A DNA stretch of 64,000 bases from Paenibacillus sp. Root444D2 (lineage in GTDB: Bacteria > Bacillota > Bacilli > Paenibacillales > NBRC-103111): positions 124,241 to 188,240 of the forward strand of contig NZ_LMEO01000051.1 in the NCBI RefSeq assembly GCF_001426375.1, read 5' to 3'. Position numbers and translations under genes: made by a program. This document shows, piece after piece, positions 37,126 to 48,691 of the stretch. Positions within the stretch are counted from its first letter, which is position 1; every line of letters starts with the position of its first letter. The notes under the pieces are model-generated. The model was not told the origin of the DNA, made no database searches, and worked only from the letters and a program-made list of their open reading frames with translations.

Positions 37126-37578
37126 ATGGTGACAACGTCCTTAACCCAATCTATCCAAGTTGTTCTGAATAAGCAAATTGCAAACTGGGGTTTACTTTAT
37201 GTCAAGCTGCACAACTTTCATTGGTATGTAAAAGGCAATCAGTTTTTCACCCTGCATGTTAAGTTTGAAGAGCTATACAATGAAGCTGCCCTGCATGTGG
37301 ACGAGCTGGCTGAACGGTTGCTTTCTATCGGTGGTCAGCCGGCAGCTACAATGAAGGCTTTTTTGGAAATATCGTCCCTAAAAGAGGCTTCAGGTACAGA
37401 AACCGCCACGAAAATGGTCGAAGCTGTTATTGAAGATTTCACGATCCTTACGCAAGAATTGAAAGCAGGTATGCAGGCTTGTGAAGAAGTTCAAGATGAC
37501 ACCACGTCCGATATGCTTCTAGCCATTCAAACTTCATTGGAAAAGCACCGCTGGATGCTGCAGTCGTTCCTAGGCTAG
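37126..37578 (+). CDS. dps: Dps/ferritin-like DNA protection protein
   Basis: The 150-residue protein shows the Dps ferroxidase residues: KLHNFHWYVKG (His ligands) and then FEELYNEAALHVDELAERLLSIG in two conserved helices. Dps proteins form 12-mers that oxidise and store iron with hydrogen peroxide and guard DNA. AGGAGG precedes the ATG. Two TAACGT copies (37062-37067, 37072-37077) lie 10 bases apart upstream and may be regulatory. It is divergent from mtnK. Confidence 0.92.
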   Translation: MVTTSLTQSIQVVLNKQIANWGLLYVKLHNFHWYVKGNQFFTLHVKFEELYNEAALHVDELAERLLSIGGQPAATMKAFLEISSLKEASGTETATKMVEAVIEDFTILTQELKAGMQACEEVQDDTTSDMLLAIQTSLEKHRWMLQSFLG

Positions 37579-37668
37579 TCCAAGTTTACAAAATCTTTAA
37601 CCAGAACAAACATGTACTTGATGAAACTTGGCTATACTTGGAGCAAAACAGTTCTGGAGGATGTCATT

Positions 37669-37839
37669 GTGATGAAAATCCTGAATCTGCTGCTTGTTGT
37701 GGCTGCTTGCTTCTTCTTGCTCCTGATCGCTTTCGATGCTGATGTTCCTAGCGCGACTGCTGATCCTAATCCCATGAAACAAAATCAAGATCAGTTTACG
37801 CGCATGCAACCAACATATTACGCTGAAACTTCGAAATAA
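37669..37839 (+). CDS. small membrane or secreted peptide, function unknown
   Basis: The product has 56 residues. It consists of one hydrophobic helix (about residues 5-22, ending in FFLLLIAFDA) followed by a polar tail rich in Pro, Gln and Asn. TGGAGG lies 8 bases before GTG 37669; ATG 37672 is the next codon. The helix could be a signal peptide (a cut after SATA is conceivable) or a membrane anchor. A strong terminator follows, which supports a real transcription unit. Confidence 0.55.
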   Translation: MMKILNLLLVVAACFFLLLIAFDADVPSATADPNPMKQNQDQFTRMQPTYYAETSK

Positions 37840-37847
37840 AAGAGAGT

Positions 37848-37887
37848 AAAGGGATGGCCCAGTTTAGTAGGGCCATCCCTTTTTTAC
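37848..37887 (+). terminator. intrinsic terminator
   Basis: AAAGGGATGGCCC (37848-37860) and GGGCCATCCCTTT (37870-37882) form a perfect 13-bp stem with a T-run. Confidence 0.92.
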
Positions 37888-38187
37888 GCTGCATTCACTT
37901 ATATGGAGCAACTTTAAGCGCCTATTCTTCGGTTTACGTGTAATGAAAATTTTGGTACCTACATCGGTAAATGATGTTTTGTTCACTGCCAAGTCGCAAG
38001 CCGAAACTTGGAGGCTCCCATCGTTTTGGACTAATAAACGAAATGATTTGCAAAACGCAAACCTGCCGATGATCTGTTCCCAGGTTTACTATCCCGCTCT
38101 AGTGGTGATGGAAATAGGAAATAAGCATAACCCAAAATTTTTTATTAGGGTCATTCAGCATTCGAGAGGGCTACAGTGGTTACCAAT

Positions 38188-38370
38188 GTTGTATTTTCTA
38201 CAACAATTCACACGCCTAAAGGCTATTTTGAAACTTGAAGTTGCAATTTGTACAACATTTTGTGCCCATTTATAACGAAATGGCCTGGATACGACCAAAT
38301 TGTTGTACATGATGCAACAACGAAGGGGGAGAGGCGAGATTTAGGCCGCAATTGTTGTACTTACTACAAC
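38188..38370. repeat. four-copy array of GTTGTA-N5-TACAAC inverted repeats
   Basis: Four 17-bp units lie at 38188-38204, 38240-38256, 38302-38318 and 38354-38370. Copies 1 and 4 have perfect 6-bp arms; copies 2 and 3 have one change (TTGCA) in one arm. All spacers are exactly 5 bases. Start-to-start distances are 52, 62 and 52 bases, close to whole helical turns. They lie in a 766-base stretch without a convincing gene (37840-38605); otherwise I see in that stretch only the terminator at 37848 and the promoter at 38541. They may be operators for one protein or members of a dispersed intergenic repeat. Confidence 0.8.
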
Positions 38371-38540
38371 ATCATTCAATCAAACATATGGATTTATTCA
38401 TCGAACAACCCCAATTGAGCATAGATGACGATTGATCCCGATTTAAGACACATCAATCTAAGATCATATTGGTTGAATGAATCGACGGTCTCTAACGTCA
38501 AACAGGAGTTTCTAGTTTAGCCACACGTCTTTATGTCACA

Positions 38541-38569
38541 TTGTTTTGCTTCTTGATATTCCTTATAAT
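38541..38569 (+). promoter_or_regulatory. predicted promoter of the DUF1802 gene
   Basis: TTGTTT (38541-38546), 17 bases, then the consensus TATAAT (38564-38569). Confidence 0.55.
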
Positions 38570-38605
38570 AAATAAGATTAATGAGGAGAACGAGGTGTTT
38601 GCGTC

Positions 38606-39175
38606 ATGGGGAAACCAAAGGCTCTGAAAGAATGGGCATCGGCTGTTAAAGCATTGGAAGATGGGACACAAATATTTATTATGCGCAAGGGAGGAATTGT
38701 TGAGGAAACAAAAGATTTTCAAGTGGAATCTGCTGATTTCTTTCTCTATCCGACGTATGAACATCAAAGAAAAGAATTATTGAAGGAAGATTATCGCGGG
38801 GTTATCGATGAATCCCTCAACGGCTGGAGTGCAGAGGATACACACGTAACGATTAGCAGCTATGCTCGAATGGTCGAAGATATTGAGGTCAGCGATCAAG
38901 AGCAGTTGAATAAACTGTACCCTTATCACATTTGGACCGAAAATTTCACGGAAGAAAGATTAAAGTGGAAACGCAAGAATCCGCTTCATATCATGCTGTT
39001 AAGGGTATATACATGGGTACAACCCTTGCAGATTCCGATCGAACACGCCTATATAGGCTGCAAATCATGGATTGAGCTTGGGGCAGCTATCCCGGAAGAG
39101 TCTTCCTTGGTTCCAGTCTTGAGTAATGAGGAGTTTGCTGCGAGGGTTGCTGAAATTAAGCGCACTTTGGCGTAA
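38606..39175 (+). CDS. DUF1802 protein
   Basis: The 189-residue cytoplasmic protein begins with ALKEWASAVKALEDGTQIFIMRKGGI, typical of DUF1802, continues with FFLYPTYEHQRKELLK and ends with the SWIELGAAIP segment followed by VLSNEEFAARVAEI. The function of the family is unknown; Firmicutes and cyanobacteria carry it. GAGGTG lies about 10 bases before the ATG. It stands alone between the repeat array and the suf operon. Confidence 0.82.
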   Translation: MGKPKALKEWASAVKALEDGTQIFIMRKGGIVEETKDFQVESADFFLYPTYEHQRKELLKEDYRGVIDESLNGWSAEDTHVTISSYARMVEDIEVSDQEQLNKLYPYHIWTENFTEERLKWKRKNPLHIMLLRVYTWVQPLQIPIEHAYIGCKSWIELGAAIPEESSLVPVLSNEEFAARVAEIKRTLA

Positions 39176-39248
39176 TTAAAAGGTAGCATTTTCAGAAAAT
39201 GACCAGCTTTTTCATGCAAATGCCCTTTCTTGATTTAGCATAGTAAGT

Positions 39249-39288
39249 TATAATAGAATTATTCTAATGAGAATCAATGATAATCATT
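39249..39288 (+). promoter_or_regulatory. suf operon promoter region with Fur-like box
   Basis: A consensus TATAAT (39249-39254) is followed by the palindrome TAGAAT-T-ATTCTA (39255-39267) and by AATGATAATCATT (39276-39288). The latter is a perfect palindrome that agrees with the core of the 19-bp Fur consensus at 13 positions. No good -35 box was found. Confidence 0.5.
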
Positions 39289-39342
39289 TGAAATGATTGT
39301 CGTTTATCTTGTACATTCAAACACATTATGGAGGCTTAAGAA

Positions 39343-40173
39343 ATGGCGAATTCATCAACATTTACAATAGACGGTCTAAAAGCGAACGTCGAAGGGAAGG
39401 AAATTTTGAAGGGTCTTAGCCTGGAAATCAAAGGCGGCGAAATTCATGCCATCATGGGACCAAACGGTACAGGTAAAAGTACATTGGCTTCTGCATTGAT
39501 GGGCCACCCGAAATATGAAGTAACCGAGGGCTCTGTAACATTAGACGGTGAAGATGTTCTAGAAATGGCTGTTGACGAGAGAGCACGCGCTGGTTTGTTC
39601 CTAGCTATGCAATATCCAAGCGAAATCACGGGTGTAACGAACGCTGACTTCTTGCGCAGTGCAATGAACGTTCGTCGCGGTGAGGGCAACGAAATTTCGT
39701 TGATCAAGTTCATTCGCCAAATGGAAGCGAAGATGAAGCAGCTGGAAATGAATCCAGAGTTCATGCACCGTTACCTAAACGAAGGCTTCTCCGGTGGTGA
39801 GAAGAAACGTAACGAGATTCTACAAATGCTTTTGCTTGAGCCAAAGTTCGTGATTCTAGATGAAATTGACTCCGGACTTGATATCGACGCATTGCGCATC
39901 GTAGCTGAAGGTGTTAATGCTATGCGCAGCGAAGAGCGCGGCTTCTTGATCATTACGCATTACCAACGTTTGCTGAACTACGTTAAACCCGATTTTGTAC
40001 ATGTTATGATGCAAGGTCGTATCGTGAAGTCCGGTGGTCCTGAGCTTGCAGAGCGTCTGGAAGCGGAAGGTTACGATTGGATCAAAGAAGAACTCGGTAT
40101 CGTGGATGAAACGGTTGGTCAAGATACGGAAGAATTCAAAGTTCCAATGAACACGCCAGGACCGAAGTACTAA
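39343..40173 (+). CDS. sufC: Fe-S cluster assembly ATPase SufC
   Basis: The 276-residue ABC ATPase has Walker A GPNGTGKST, YPSEITGVTN after the Q-loop, the variant signature FSGGEKKR, Walker B FVILDEIDSGLDID and the switch His in ITHYQR, all hallmarks of SufC. It works in the cytoplasm as part of the SufBCD scaffold that builds iron-sulfur clusters. It is the first gene of sufCDSUB. GGAGG lies before ATG 39343. The C-terminal 20 residues (TEEFKVPMNTPGPKY) extend beyond the usual end. Confidence 0.97.
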   Translation: MANSSTFTIDGLKANVEGKEILKGLSLEIKGGEIHAIMGPNGTGKSTLASALMGHPKYEVTEGSVTLDGEDVLEMAVDERARAGLFLAMQYPSEITGVTNADFLRSAMNVRRGEGNEISLIKFIRQMEAKMKQLEMNPEFMHRYLNEGFSGGEKKRNEILQMLLLEPKFVILDEIDSGLDIDALRIVAEGVNAMRSEERGFLIITHYQRLLNYVKPDFVHVMMQGRIVKSGGPELAERLEAEGYDWIKEELGIVDETVGQDTEEFKVPMNTPGPKY

Positions 40174-40244
40174 AGGAGGAGAGACTTTGGTCTTCGACCC
40201 AAGGTCCCAGAAAGGAGAGACTTTGATCTTCGATCAAAGATCCC
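40172..40244 (+). repeat. tandem pair of similar hairpins between sufC and sufD
   Basis: Two related units (40172-40207 and 40211-40244) share AAAGGA, GAGACTTTG, TCTTCGA and TCCC. Each can fold into a hairpin: CTTTGGTC-TTC-GACCCAAG (40185-40203, one mismatch) and CTTTGATC-TTC-GATCAAAG (40221-40239, perfect). Base changes in the second copy are compensated in its stem. They lack a T-run, so RNA stability or processing control is likelier than termination. Confidence 0.75.
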
Positions 40245-40261
40245 TATAAATGGAGGAAATC

Positions 40262-43201
<2,940 letters not shown>

Positions 43202-43267
43202 CGCAAAAGCGATGCATAGATTAGAAAGCTGTTTATGCTGCACAAAAATTCTAAGGAGGAATTAACC

Positions 43268-44665
43268 ATGGCTAAACAAATGCCAGATCTCGAGGATTAT
43301 AAATATGGTTTTAGAGATGAGCATAAATCGATTTTTCAATCGGGTAAAGGCTTAACTCGTGAAATCGTTGAAGAAATCTCCAGAATTAAAGGCGAACCTG
43401 AGTGGATGCTAGAGTTTCGTCTGAAATCCCTGGAGCAATTTTTCAAAATGCCAATGCCACGTTGGGGCGGAAACATGGATGATCTGGATTTCGATGATAT
43501 CCAGTACTATGTACGACCGTCTGAGAAGCAAGGTAAAACGTGGGAAGAAGTTCCTACAGAAATTAAAGAGACATTCGACAAGCTCGGTATTCCTGAAGCG
43601 GAACAAAAATTCTTAGCTGGTGTATCGGCTCAGTATGAATCTGAAGTTGTTTACCACAGCATGCAAAAGGAACTAGAAGACCAAGGCGTTATCTTTACAG
43701 ATACGGATACGGCGCTTCGTGAGTACCCAGAGCTGTTTAGACAATATTTCGGAACTATTATTCCGCCGAGCGACAATAAATTCGCTGCGTTGAATAGTGC
43801 GGTATGGTCCGGTGGTTCCTTCATTTATGTCCCTAAAGGCGTAAAATGTGAAGTTCCATTGCAGGCTTACTTCCGTATTAACTCCGAGAACATGGGACAA
43901 TTCGAGCGTACTTTGATCATTACCGATGAGGAAAGCTTCGTGCACTACGTAGAGGGCTGTACAGCTCCTATTTACAGCACAAACTCCCTTCATAGCGCGG
44001 TAGTTGAAATCGTATGTCTCAAGAACTCCCGTGCACGTTACACAACGATTCAAAACTGGGCACCGAATATCTACAACCTCGTTACCAAACGTGCAGTTGC
44101 AGAAGAAGGAGCTACAATGGAATGGGTCGATGGTAACATCGGTTCCAAACTTACGATGAAGTACCCAGCTGTTGTGCTAAAAGGCCGCGGCGCTAAAGGG
44201 ATGGTTCTTTCCATTGCTGTAGCTGGTAAAGGGCAGCACCAAGATGCTGGCGCGAAAATGACCCATCTGGCGCCTGACACAACTTCAACGATCGTATCCA
44301 AATCGATCTCCAAGCACGGTGGTAAAGTAACATACCGTGGTCTGGCTTCCTTCGGACGCAACTCCCAAGGTTCCAAAGCGAACATCAAATGTGATACCTT
44401 GATTCTCGATAACGAGTCAACGTCAGATACGATTCCATATAACGAAATCATGAACGACAACATTACGCTTGAGCATGAAGCAACAGTATCCAAAGTATCT
44501 GAGGACCAATTGTTCTACCTCATGAGCCGCGGACTTACTGAGGCTGAAGCGACGCAAATGATCGTTATGGGCTTCATCGAGCCGTTCACGAAAGAACTTC
44601 CAATGGAATATGCCGTAGAAATGAATCGTCTCATTAAATTTGAGATGGAAGGTTCCATCGGTTAA
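43268..44665 (+). CDS. sufB: Fe-S cluster scaffold SufB
   Basis: The 465-residue scaffold has the landmarks [24 protein letters not shown] (broken here as conserved blocks), [28 protein letters not shown] and [23 protein letters not shown]. Together with SufC and SufD it assembles clusters. AAGGAGGA is 7 bases before ATG 43268. It closes the operon before a perfect terminator. Confidence 0.97.
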   Translation: MAKQMPDLEDYKYGFRDEHKSIFQSGKGLTREIVEEISRIKGEPEWMLEFRLKSLEQFFKMPMPRWGGNMDDLDFDDIQYYVRPSEKQGKTWEEVPTEIKETFDKLGIPEAEQKFLAGVSAQYESEVVYHSMQKELEDQGVIFTDTDTALREYPELFRQYFGTIIPPSDNKFAALNSAVWSGGSFIYVPKGVKCEVPLQAYFRINSENMGQFERTLIITDEESFVHYVEGCTAPIYSTNSLHSAVVEIVCLKNSRARYTTIQNWAPNIYNLVTKRAVAEEGATMEWVDGNIGSKLTMKYPAVVLKGRGAKGMVLSIAVAGKGQHQDAGAKMTHLAPDTTSTIVSKSISKHGGKVTYRGLASFGRNSQGSKANIKCDTLILDNESTSDTIPYNEIMNDNITLEHEATVSKVSEDQLFYLMSRGLTEAEATQMIVMGFIEPFTKELPMEYAVEMNRLIKFEMEGSIG

Positions 44666-44680
44666 TCGATATGTACAACT

Positions 44681-44715
44681 AAAAGCGTGCCCGAGTTTCT
44701 CGGGCACGCTTTTTT
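44681..44715 (+). terminator. suf operon terminator
   Basis: AAAAGCGTGCCCGAG (44681-44695) pairs perfectly with its complement at 44699-44713 across a TTT loop, ending in a T-run. Confidence 0.95.
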
Positions 44716-44738
44716 AAGTGCAAATAAGTCTCTCTGAT

Positions 44739-45167
44739 TTAAGCGTTAATACGTTTACGATTCTGTGTCGCTAGAGTCAGAATTGCAACATAGAAAGGTT
44801 GTAGGTTGAATTTTTTACCGAACTCAAATTTATAGGAAGTCGTTACAGCATTGTTGGCTTTGTAATAAGGAGATGTAATGTAATGGATCGTTAATTCACT
44901 ATCATCGAAGCCTGTGCCGCCTGTTTCCATCGTGACCTCATAGATGGAGTCAAGATCAATGGAAGCTATCCTTGTTTTTTTGCCAGTAACACCTTGATGG
45001 TCAATAAGAATGATTCTTTCGTCCGTCACGATAAATGTATCTCGGACTAACTTAAAGCCTGTTGTCACCTTTTCGCTGGGCATGAGATAGATGCCATACT
45101 GCTTTGTGAGCTCATCAACGGAAACCTCTGAAAAATTGCCTAAAAGTCCATTCAAAAAACCTGCCAT
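44739..45167 (-). CDS. bacterial PH-domain protein
   Basis: The 142-residue cytoplasmic protein has the bPH fold: LVRDTFIVTDERIILIDHQG in the middle, then IASIDLDSIYEV and the C-terminal FGKKFNLQPFYVAILTLA helix. Function unknown. GAAGGAGTGATCGAA precedes ATG 45167; longer upstream versions lack a ribosome site. Confidence 0.82.
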   Translation of the reverse strand: MAGFLNGLLGNFSEVSVDELTKQYGIYLMPSEKVTTGFKLVRDTFIVTDERIILIDHQGVTGKKTRIASIDLDSIYEVTMETGGTGFDDSELTIHYITSPYYKANNAVTTSYKFEFGKKFNLQPFYVAILTLATQNRKRINA

Positions 45168-45390
45168 TTCGATCACTCCTTCATTCAATATATTCCCATA
45201 TTCGACAAATAGATTGGGATTACCTTCTTCTCTCCCTCCCTCGGTATGAGATGGTACAGCTAGCGTTCGGTCTAATCTAGAAGCTTCCAAGATGATCCAA
45301 GCTGTTCAAATGGCCCTTTATGCATATTTGCAAGCCACTTGTCTCACTCTATAGAGGATAATTATGAGTCCCCAAAGGAGAATAGAAGCG

Positions 45391-46494
45391 ATGTGGAAAA
45401 GGCTAAAAGTAGCAGCAATTGGTAGCATAGTAGTCATGATGGCAACTACAACCGCTTGTGGGAGGAATAATGTTAGCCCCTATAATGCGGCACCAACGCA
45501 AAATCCTACCACACAGTCAGGTACAAGCAATATGCAGTCTCAGAGTTTGTCACAAGCTGGACAAGGAACGACATTAGGTAATGATGACGCAGTTGTGCCC
45601 ATTAAGGTGATTAACAATGTAAATTATGTAGCCGCACGTGAACTCATCCAAACCCTAAAGTTCCAGTCAAACTGGGAAGATGGCAATCAGAAGCTGTTAA
45701 TTGGCGATAATGATGCAAACTTTGAAGTGACCATGAATTCGACGAAAGCCATGAAGGATGGTTCAGAAATCAAAGTTAGCCAGCCCTTTATCAAGGAGGG
45801 GGATTCGGCCTATTTGCCAGTCTCCGCTTTGGCCGATTTGTTTCAAGAAGACATGTCTTATGAAGTGCAAAATGGCCAATTGTTGATTCATGCTGCTCCG
45901 GTTGCTCCAATTGAGCGTGAAGATGACAATGACCCCCGTGGTAACATACCGGAGCTTGAATTTGGCGATGATCCAACGGATCCTTTCAAAGGTGAAGGTA
46001 CGGGAGCGAATCCGGCATCAATGCCACAAGATGAGGGTGATCTTGAAGTGTGGGCATCCACTAATCATGAAGAAGTAATTCCAGTCCTTAAGAACATTGA
46101 TATTAATGCAATGATTAACAAAGGCAAGCAATATTTAGGTGTGAAATATCTATTCGGTTCAGGACCTTATCCGCAAACAGGAAAATTTGATTGCTCGACG
46201 TTTACCCAATATGTATTTGGAAAATATGGTGTAAAGCTACCGAGGCTTGCTCGTCAACAAGCGACGCAAGGACAATTAGTTAGCCGAAAATCCTTGCGCA
46301 AAGGTGATTTATTGTTTTTCTATGTACCAGGTCGATTCAAAACCAATAAAACAGTTGGACATGTAGGTATTTATATAGGCAACATGCAAATGCTAAATGC
46401 TTCACCTGCACCAAAGAATGGCGTTCAGATTATTAATATCAATAAACCGTATTGGAAATCAACATTTCTACGAGCAAAACGCGTCGCATATTAA
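45391..46494 (+). CDS. NlpC/P60 endopeptidase lipoprotein with copper-amine-oxidase-N-like domain
   Basis: The 367-residue protein has a signal peptide with a Cys at residue 23 (TTAC, a weak lipobox). A wall-binding copper-amine-oxidase N-like domain follows (about 75-175), then an acidic linker rich in Asp, Pro and Gly (about 180-230). The NlpC/P60 domain (about 245-367) has catalytic DCSTF and GHVGIY. It would cut peptidoglycan stem peptides outside the cell. AAAGGAG precedes ATG 45391. A decayed relative is found at 63690. Confidence 0.88.
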   Translation: MWKRLKVAAIGSIVVMMATTTACGRNNVSPYNAAPTQNPTTQSGTSNMQSQSLSQAGQGTTLGNDDAVVPIKVINNVNYVAARELIQTLKFQSNWEDGNQKLLIGDNDANFEVTMNSTKAMKDGSEIKVSQPFIKEGDSAYLPVSALADLFQEDMSYEVQNGQLLIHAAPVAPIEREDDNDPRGNIPELEFGDDPTDPFKGEGTGANPASMPQDEGDLEVWASTNHEEVIPVLKNIDINAMINKGKQYLGVKYLFGSGPYPQTGKFDCSTFTQYVFGKYGVKLPRLARQQATQGQLVSRKSLRKGDLLFFYVPGRFKTNKTVGHVGIYIGNMQMLNASPAPKNGVQIININKPYWKSTFLRAKRVAY

Positions 46495-46500
46495 TCCAAT

Positions 46501-46535
46501 AAAGTCTATCCTTAGGGATAGGCTTTATTTATTTT
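46501..46535 (+). terminator. intrinsic terminator
   Basis: CTATCC (46506-46511) pairs with GGATAG (46516-46521), AAAG pairs with CTTT outside with a single-base mismatch between the two stems, and T-rich sequence follows. Confidence 0.7.
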
Positions 46536-46608
46536 CACTAAATTGAAACAAAAGGTCTGTTCACGCGTTTTATTTAGTATACAGATTTGGATGGAGGAAG
46601 ATGAATCG

Positions 46609-46830
46609 ATGAATATTACACTTTTTGAAAAATTGGTGGACGGACAACTGCAAAAAATTAGTGAACGCCCGTGGGATGAGCAGCTCATTCAGGCCTTAAA
46701 TGTAGCTAACTTTGTTCTTATTGGCGGTAAGGAATATGAGATGATTGAAGGAAGATTGAACTTAGATCTTAATGTTTTTGAACTTCTGCTGGTTACAGTA
46801 GGCTCAGAAGGGGGAGGGAACAGGCAGTGA
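46609..46830 (+). CDS. small protein, first gene of DUF350/ligase operon
   Basis: The product has 73 residues, mixed alpha/beta, with no signal peptide. GGAGGAAGA lies 7 bases before ATG 46609. I do not recognise it. It overlaps the next gene by 4 bases (GTGA), so it belongs to the five-gene operon that includes a glutathionylspermidine-synthase-like ligase and a DUF350 protein. Confidence 0.7.
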   Translation: MNITLFEKLVDGQLQKISERPWDEQLIQALNVANFVLIGGKEYEMIEGRLNLDLNVFELLLVTVGSEGGGNRQ

Positions 46831-47489
46831 AACGACCGCTTAAAGTACTTTCAGCTTCTATAGGCATCATGCTCGTTAGTCATATGCTGCTGCTATCTGC
46901 GCATGCTGTAGAGTCTCCTAATCCGAGTGCTGCTGGAGCCGGATCATCTAAGCTAGTTGAATGGTCATCAGAAGACGTCAAAGCTTATTATGACCCCTCG
47001 GTTGACTGGAGTTTGCCCGTACCCGTGTTATCGGATAATAAAGCGTCGTCGCCTTCTCCGTCTCCTACACCTGCAGCAGGGGGGAGCTCAACGAGCTCTG
47101 GAGGAAGTACGACCCCAATCATTGTGAACCAAGTAACTGGTGGCGGTGGTTTTGGTTGGGATGATCTATTACTGTATCATTTGATCTTTAATACAGTAAG
47201 TCCTTACTCATCGAGTAGTTGGGGAAGCAATCACCGTTCCTATCATTACCGTTCAAATACACCATATGTGACGAAAACCTATCAACCGAATTCATTCTCG
47301 AATCGATCCACAACGAAGACACCAACAACCTCAAGTGGAACAGGTTCGTTTACAACCAATAAGTCATCGTCAAACAGTACGAGCGGCGGAACAACATCAA
47401 GTTCCAAATCGACCTCAACCTCTTCCGGTAGTATTGGCGGTAAATCAAGTGGTTTCAGCTCTTCGTCAAGCTCCAGTTCGGGAGGTTAA
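46827..47489 (+). CDS. secreted Ser/Thr/Gly-rich protein
   Basis: The 220-residue protein has a signal peptide (cleavage probably after AHA at about residue 27). A hydrophobic glycine-rich patch lies near residues 105-118 (VTGGGGFGWDDLLLYHLI). A long low-complexity Ser/Thr/Gly tail (from about 155) ends in SSSSSGG. The tail recalls the DUF1190/YjfM proteins found beside YjfC and YjfL homologues in enterobacteria. The start is GTG in a 4-base overlap. The final Gly codons double as the ribosome site (GGGAGG) for the next gene. Confidence 0.75.
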   Translation: MKRPLKVLSASIGIMLVSHMLLLSAHAVESPNPSAAGAGSSKLVEWSSEDVKAYYDPSVDWSLPVPVLSDNKASSPSPSPTPAAGGSSTSSGGSTTPIIVNQVTGGGGFGWDDLLLYHLIFNTVSPYSSSSWGSNHRSYHYRSNTPYVTKTYQPNSFSNRSTTKTPTTSSGTGSFTTNKSSSNSTSGGTTSSSKSTSTSSGSIGGKSSGFSSSSSSSSGG

Positions 47490-47494
47490 CTTCT

Positions 47495-48691
47495 GTGATA
47501 TTTGAAGTTATAGGGACGCCATTTGCCGACAGAGATCATAGGGTGCAGCAGTTGGCGGACTTGGGATTTACATGGGCAGATATGGAAGAGGAAGCGTACT
47601 GGATTGACCAACTTGTGGTCATGGAGCGACATGCATATGAAGAACTTATCCATGCGGCTGGCGCTTTGTGGCTCGTGTTTGATAAGACCGTTCGTTATGT
47701 GAAAGGGAAAAGGGAGTTATATGAGCTCTTGTCTATTCCTGAAGTGCTGTGGGATGGGTTAGATCGGCTCGAACCGGGTGCCGCGGGCTTCATTAGTCGA
47801 TATGCCAGATTTGACTTTACCGTGAATCAGCAAGGAGAAATTAAGCTTTTAGAGCTGAATGCAGATACACCAACAGGCTATGTAGAAGCAGCGATCGCTA
47901 CACCTTGGTTATGTGATCAAATGGGAATAGAATCACCGAACCGTGCTATGAAAGAATTCATACGCTCAGCGTGGGAGATCGAAGCGCCTGACTTTGCTGC
48001 CTGCATCGCATATGGAAAGCATGTTGAAGATACAGGAACCATTGATGCTCTTGTAGCGCATAGCGGAAGAAGGGTAACCTGTGTCGATTGTTTGGATTTA
48101 TGGATTGACGAAGGCGTCGTTAAGGTCGGAGAGAACCAAATCATCAGCAAAATGTTTGCACTATATCCGAAGGAATGGATGGGCATTGATGATGGAGGAG
48201 AGGCCTTCTCTTATGCAATTGAAGAACAATTCATACAACTTTTCAATCCATTACATGCGGTTATCTTGCAGTCAAAAGGCTTGCAAGCCATCATATGGGG
48301 CTTGCATGAGGAAGGCGCAGAATTGTTCACCTCAGATGAGCATGAGGCAATAAGGACCTATATGCTGCCTACTTATATGACGCCTGATCTTACAGGTGAT
48401 TACGTGTCTAAATCCATGTTCGGTAGAGAAGGCGGCTCGGTTGAGTTGTATAACGCGCAGGGTGAATTAGAGGTCAAAGATGAAGTTGGCTTTGACACGA
48501 GTGTATTTTTCAAGCGTGTTTATCAGCAGCGAGCTGATTTGCCTGAGCTATCTTTTGCTCATGGAATTAAACATTTATTAACAGGTCTCTTTGTCCTTAA
48601 TGGAACACCGTGCGGGCTATTAGGGAGAGCAGGCGGGAAAATTACAGGAAATGCGAGTCAATTTGTAGCGATAGGAGTGAAAACACCTTGA
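47495..48691 (+). CDS. glutathionylspermidine-synthase-like ATP-grasp ligase (YjfC-like)
   Basis: The 398-residue protein resembles the C-terminal synthetase domain of Gsp synthase. Landmarks are RFDFTVNQQGEIKLLELNADTPTGYVEA in blocks, LQSKGLQAIIWGLHEEG, LPTYM, SMFGREGGSVELY and a C-terminal NGTPCGLLGRAGGKITGN. Such ligases join amines to carboxyl groups with ATP. The real substrate of the YjfC group is unknown. GTG 47495 is 9 bases after GGGAGG. It overlaps the next gene by 4 bases. Confidence 0.88.
   Translation: MIFEVIGTPFADRDHRVQQLADLGFTWADMEEEAYWIDQLVVMERHAYEELIHAAGALWLVFDKTVRYVKGKRELYELLSIPEVLWDGLDRLEPGAAGFISRYARFDFTVNQQGEIKLLELNADTPTGYVEAAIATPWLCDQMGIESPNRAMKEFIRSAWEIEAPDFAACIAYGKHVEDTGTIDALVAHSGRRVTCVDCLDLWIDEGVVKVGENQIISKMFALYPKEWMGIDDGGEAFSYAIEEQFIQLFNPLHAVILQSKGLQAIIWGLHEEGAELFTSDEHEAIRTYMLPTYMTPDLTGDYVSKSMFGREGGSVELYNAQGELEVKDEVGFDTSVFFKRVYQQRADLPELSFAHGIKHLLTGLFVLNGTPCGLLGRAGGKITGNASQFVAIGVKTP

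Noticed and set aside
37943-38275. Open frame of 110 codons on the plus strand before the DUF1802 gene
   Set aside because: No ribosome site, odd composition, and it runs through two copies of the GTTGTA repeat. It is most likely non-coding.
46827-47489. Lantibiotic or collagen-like repeat protein interpretation of the Ser/Thr-rich gene
   Set aside because: The tail is irregular low complexity without Gly-X-Y periodicity or Cys residues.
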